From assembly GCA_030145055.1 (NCBI GenBank), contig JAQYWK010000003.1, positions 620,001 through 684,000 on the forward strand: DNA of 64,000 nt. Reading direction: 5' to 3'. The stretch comes from Desulfovibrio sp. Its GTDB lineage: Bacteria; Desulfobacterota; Desulfovibrionia; Desulfovibrionales; Desulfovibrionaceae. The position numbers were made by a program, and so were the translations under genes. A model generated the notes under the pieces. It searched no databases and was not told the origin of the DNA. It worked only from the letters and a program-made list of their open reading frames with translations. Positions 62,915 through 64,000 of the stretch are shown here, one piece after another. How positions within the stretch are numbered: the first letter of the stretch is position 1; each line of letters begins with the position of its first letter.

Positions 62915-64000
62915 TTACTTCTTACACTTTTTCTTCTTACCGCCACCGTAAATGGCATCAACCATGCCTTCGACATTTTCATCGGTGACTTCGACACGTA
63001 AGCCGCTTTGGCTCAAAATTTTCTTAGGACTATCTCCGGCACTTGCGGTGAGAATGATGAAACAATCGCTTAGCAATTCGCCAAGCTCCTCCCATCTTGA
63101 AGATCCACTGCCAGCTTTGGGAGCCATGCGAGTTTCAAGCAGACAGGGCAAGCCATCTTCGCGCGGCCCGTAAATCAAAATTTTTACAGCGTGACCGAGA
63201 TGCATATCGACATCCATGCCGTTAGAACTAACTGCCGCGACATTCGGTCTTTCCTTCGTAGGCTTAGGCAAAGAGCTAGTTTCCTCAGTTTTCACCAAAG
63301 AACCACATTCATCCCACTCGGGCATAAGCTCCATGTATTCCGATGCCATCTCGCGGGTAGTAGCCATCATTTCGCTACTAGTTGTCTCAAGCGGATCAGA
63401 TAGGTCATCATCGTTAGCAATGAATGGGGTAACAGCCATAATATCTGCGCCAAGCTCTTTCATGGACTGAGCAATTTTCCCAATGTGATCGAGATTGTCG
63501 GGATAAACAGTAGTGTTAATTTTCACAGTAAGCCCAGCCGCTTTGAACGCTTTCACTGCGTTAGCCTGCTCACTTGTAAGGAGGACCGCGGCTTCCTTTA
63601 TAGGAAGATTCTTCTTGGAAGGACGAATCCATGCATAAAGTTTTTCGGCAACGCTCGAGCTGACCGCGTCCACCAAAAGGGTCACGTGAGATATGCCGAG
63701 CTTCGCAAGCGTTTCAGCATGAACATCAGCACCAATCCCAAGTGTGGTCATGCAAAGACTCATTTCTGGATATTTCGCTCTGACCAATTCCAAAGTACGA
63801 AAAGTCAATTCAGGAATAACGAGCGGATCTCCAGGCCCAGTAATCCCAACCACGCCAATTTCACGCCCACCTGCAATGACATCATCAAGCCAGCAAAGCG
63901 CCGCGTCTGGCTGAATAGCTTCCTGAATCTTTTCAACAGAGCTGTAGCGAATGCGAGAATTAGCACGAGGAGCAACAGGCAAATGAATCCTATCAACAGA
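62915..64000 (-). CDS. NifB-like protein lacking the radical-SAM cysteines (5' end outside window)
   Basis: The visible 361 residues run from the window edge to the stop at 62915. The beginning DRIHLPVAPRANSRIRYSS matches NifB RVHLPIAPKCNIQCNYC, but the three cluster cysteines are Ala (63962-63964), Ile (63950-63952) and Ser (63941-63943). GITGPGDPLVIP is retained, and the C-terminal part contains the NifX-like VSSNGMDVDMHLGHAVKILIYGP. The end is KKKKCKK. It is a NifB paralogue that cannot bind the SAM cluster, so it is probably a carrier or scaffold. No stop or frameshift is seen. First visible gene of the minus-strand nif operon; its start is beyond base 64000. Confidence 0.88.
   Translation of the reverse strand, partial: SVDRIHLPVAPRANSRIRYSSVEKIQEAIQPDAALCWLDDVIAGGREIGVVGITGPGDPLVIPELTFRTLELVRAKYPEMSLCMTTLGIGADVHAETLAKLGISHVTLLVDAVSSSVAEKLYAWIRPSKKNLPIKEAAVLLTSEQANAVKAFKAAGLTVKINTTVYPDNLDHIGKIAQSMKELGADIMAVTPFIANDDDLSDPLETTSSEMMATTREMASEYMELMPEWDECGSLVKTEETSSLPKPTKERPNVAAVSSNGMDVDMHLGHAVKILIYGPREDGLPCLLETRMAPKAGSGSSRWEELGELLSDCFIILTASAGDSPKKILSQSGLRVEVTDENVEGMVDAIYGGGKKKKCKK

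Overview
The window looks like a chromosome segment of a marine, anaerobic, sulfur-metabolising Desulfovibrionales bacterium (Maridesulfovibrio/Desulfovibrio type). The reasons are moderate GC, a thiosulfate/polysulfide-reductase-type operon with rhodaneses, several sigma-54 activators with PAS kinases, a TRAP transporter beside a cysteine-desulfhydrase-family enzyme, sodium/proton antiporters, and a nif cluster with a 2Fe-2S thioredoxin-like ferredoxin. The genus is inferred; no rRNA gene is present.

Layout. 1-9.75 kb: end of a branched-chain-amino-acid-type ABC operon with a phenylacetate-CoA-ligase-like gene, a sigma-54 response regulator and PAS kinase, and GGDEF and EAL-HDOD proteins. 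9.8-19.9 kb: a sulfur-respiration module. On the minus strand it has a monoheme cytochrome c, a Tat-exported molybdoenzyme, an Fe-S subunit, a cytochrome b, a triple rhodanese, and a second rhodanese interrupted by one in-frame UGA that aligns without gaps to a cysteine in its neighbour (probable selenocysteine). A TorD-type chaperone, a CstR-like persulfide-sensor repressor, an EF-hand protein and an FmdE-MoeA fusion sit beside it. The operon promoter carries a CsoR/CstR-type operator exactly between its -35 and -10 boxes.

20.2-28.9 kb: lipoprotein, then RidA, a D-cysteine desulfhydrase/cysteate-lyase-family enzyme, a TRAP transporter, an unrecognised 414-residue protein, a GntR regulator and a divergent GAPDH. 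28.9-34.7 kb: a periplasmic-sensor histidine kinase, a tRNA-dihydrouridine synthase and a polar amino-acid ABC transporter.

35-51.5 kb: accessory DNA punctuated by three copies of a tRNA-Thr(CGU)-like 3' half, each followed by a terminator. The first segment is a cation-homeostasis island (NhaB, two DUF1538 proteins, PII-like, CBS, zinc ribbon, two-component system). The second holds an IS66 remnant, a large subtilase, a decayed DUF3987 gene, a tRNA-Leu(CAA) fragment and an intact tyrosine integrase. Pieces of a second integrase and of a higBA toxin-antitoxin pair lie at the left edge.

51.7-64 kb: a NifA-type activator, a 15-bp tandem-repeat block, two adjacent P-loop ATPases (the second with about nine 35-residue TPR-like repeats), then nifB, nifN, nifE, a GNAT acetyltransferase, a 2Fe-2S ferredoxin and, cut by the window edge, a NifB-like protein that has lost all three radical-SAM cysteines.

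The best candidates for something undescribed are the UGA-containing rhodanese-thioredoxin protein inside a CstR-controlled sulfur-reductase locus, the radical-SAM-dead NifB paralogue, the paired ATPases with the iterated 15-mer, and the unknown enzyme in the TRAP operon.
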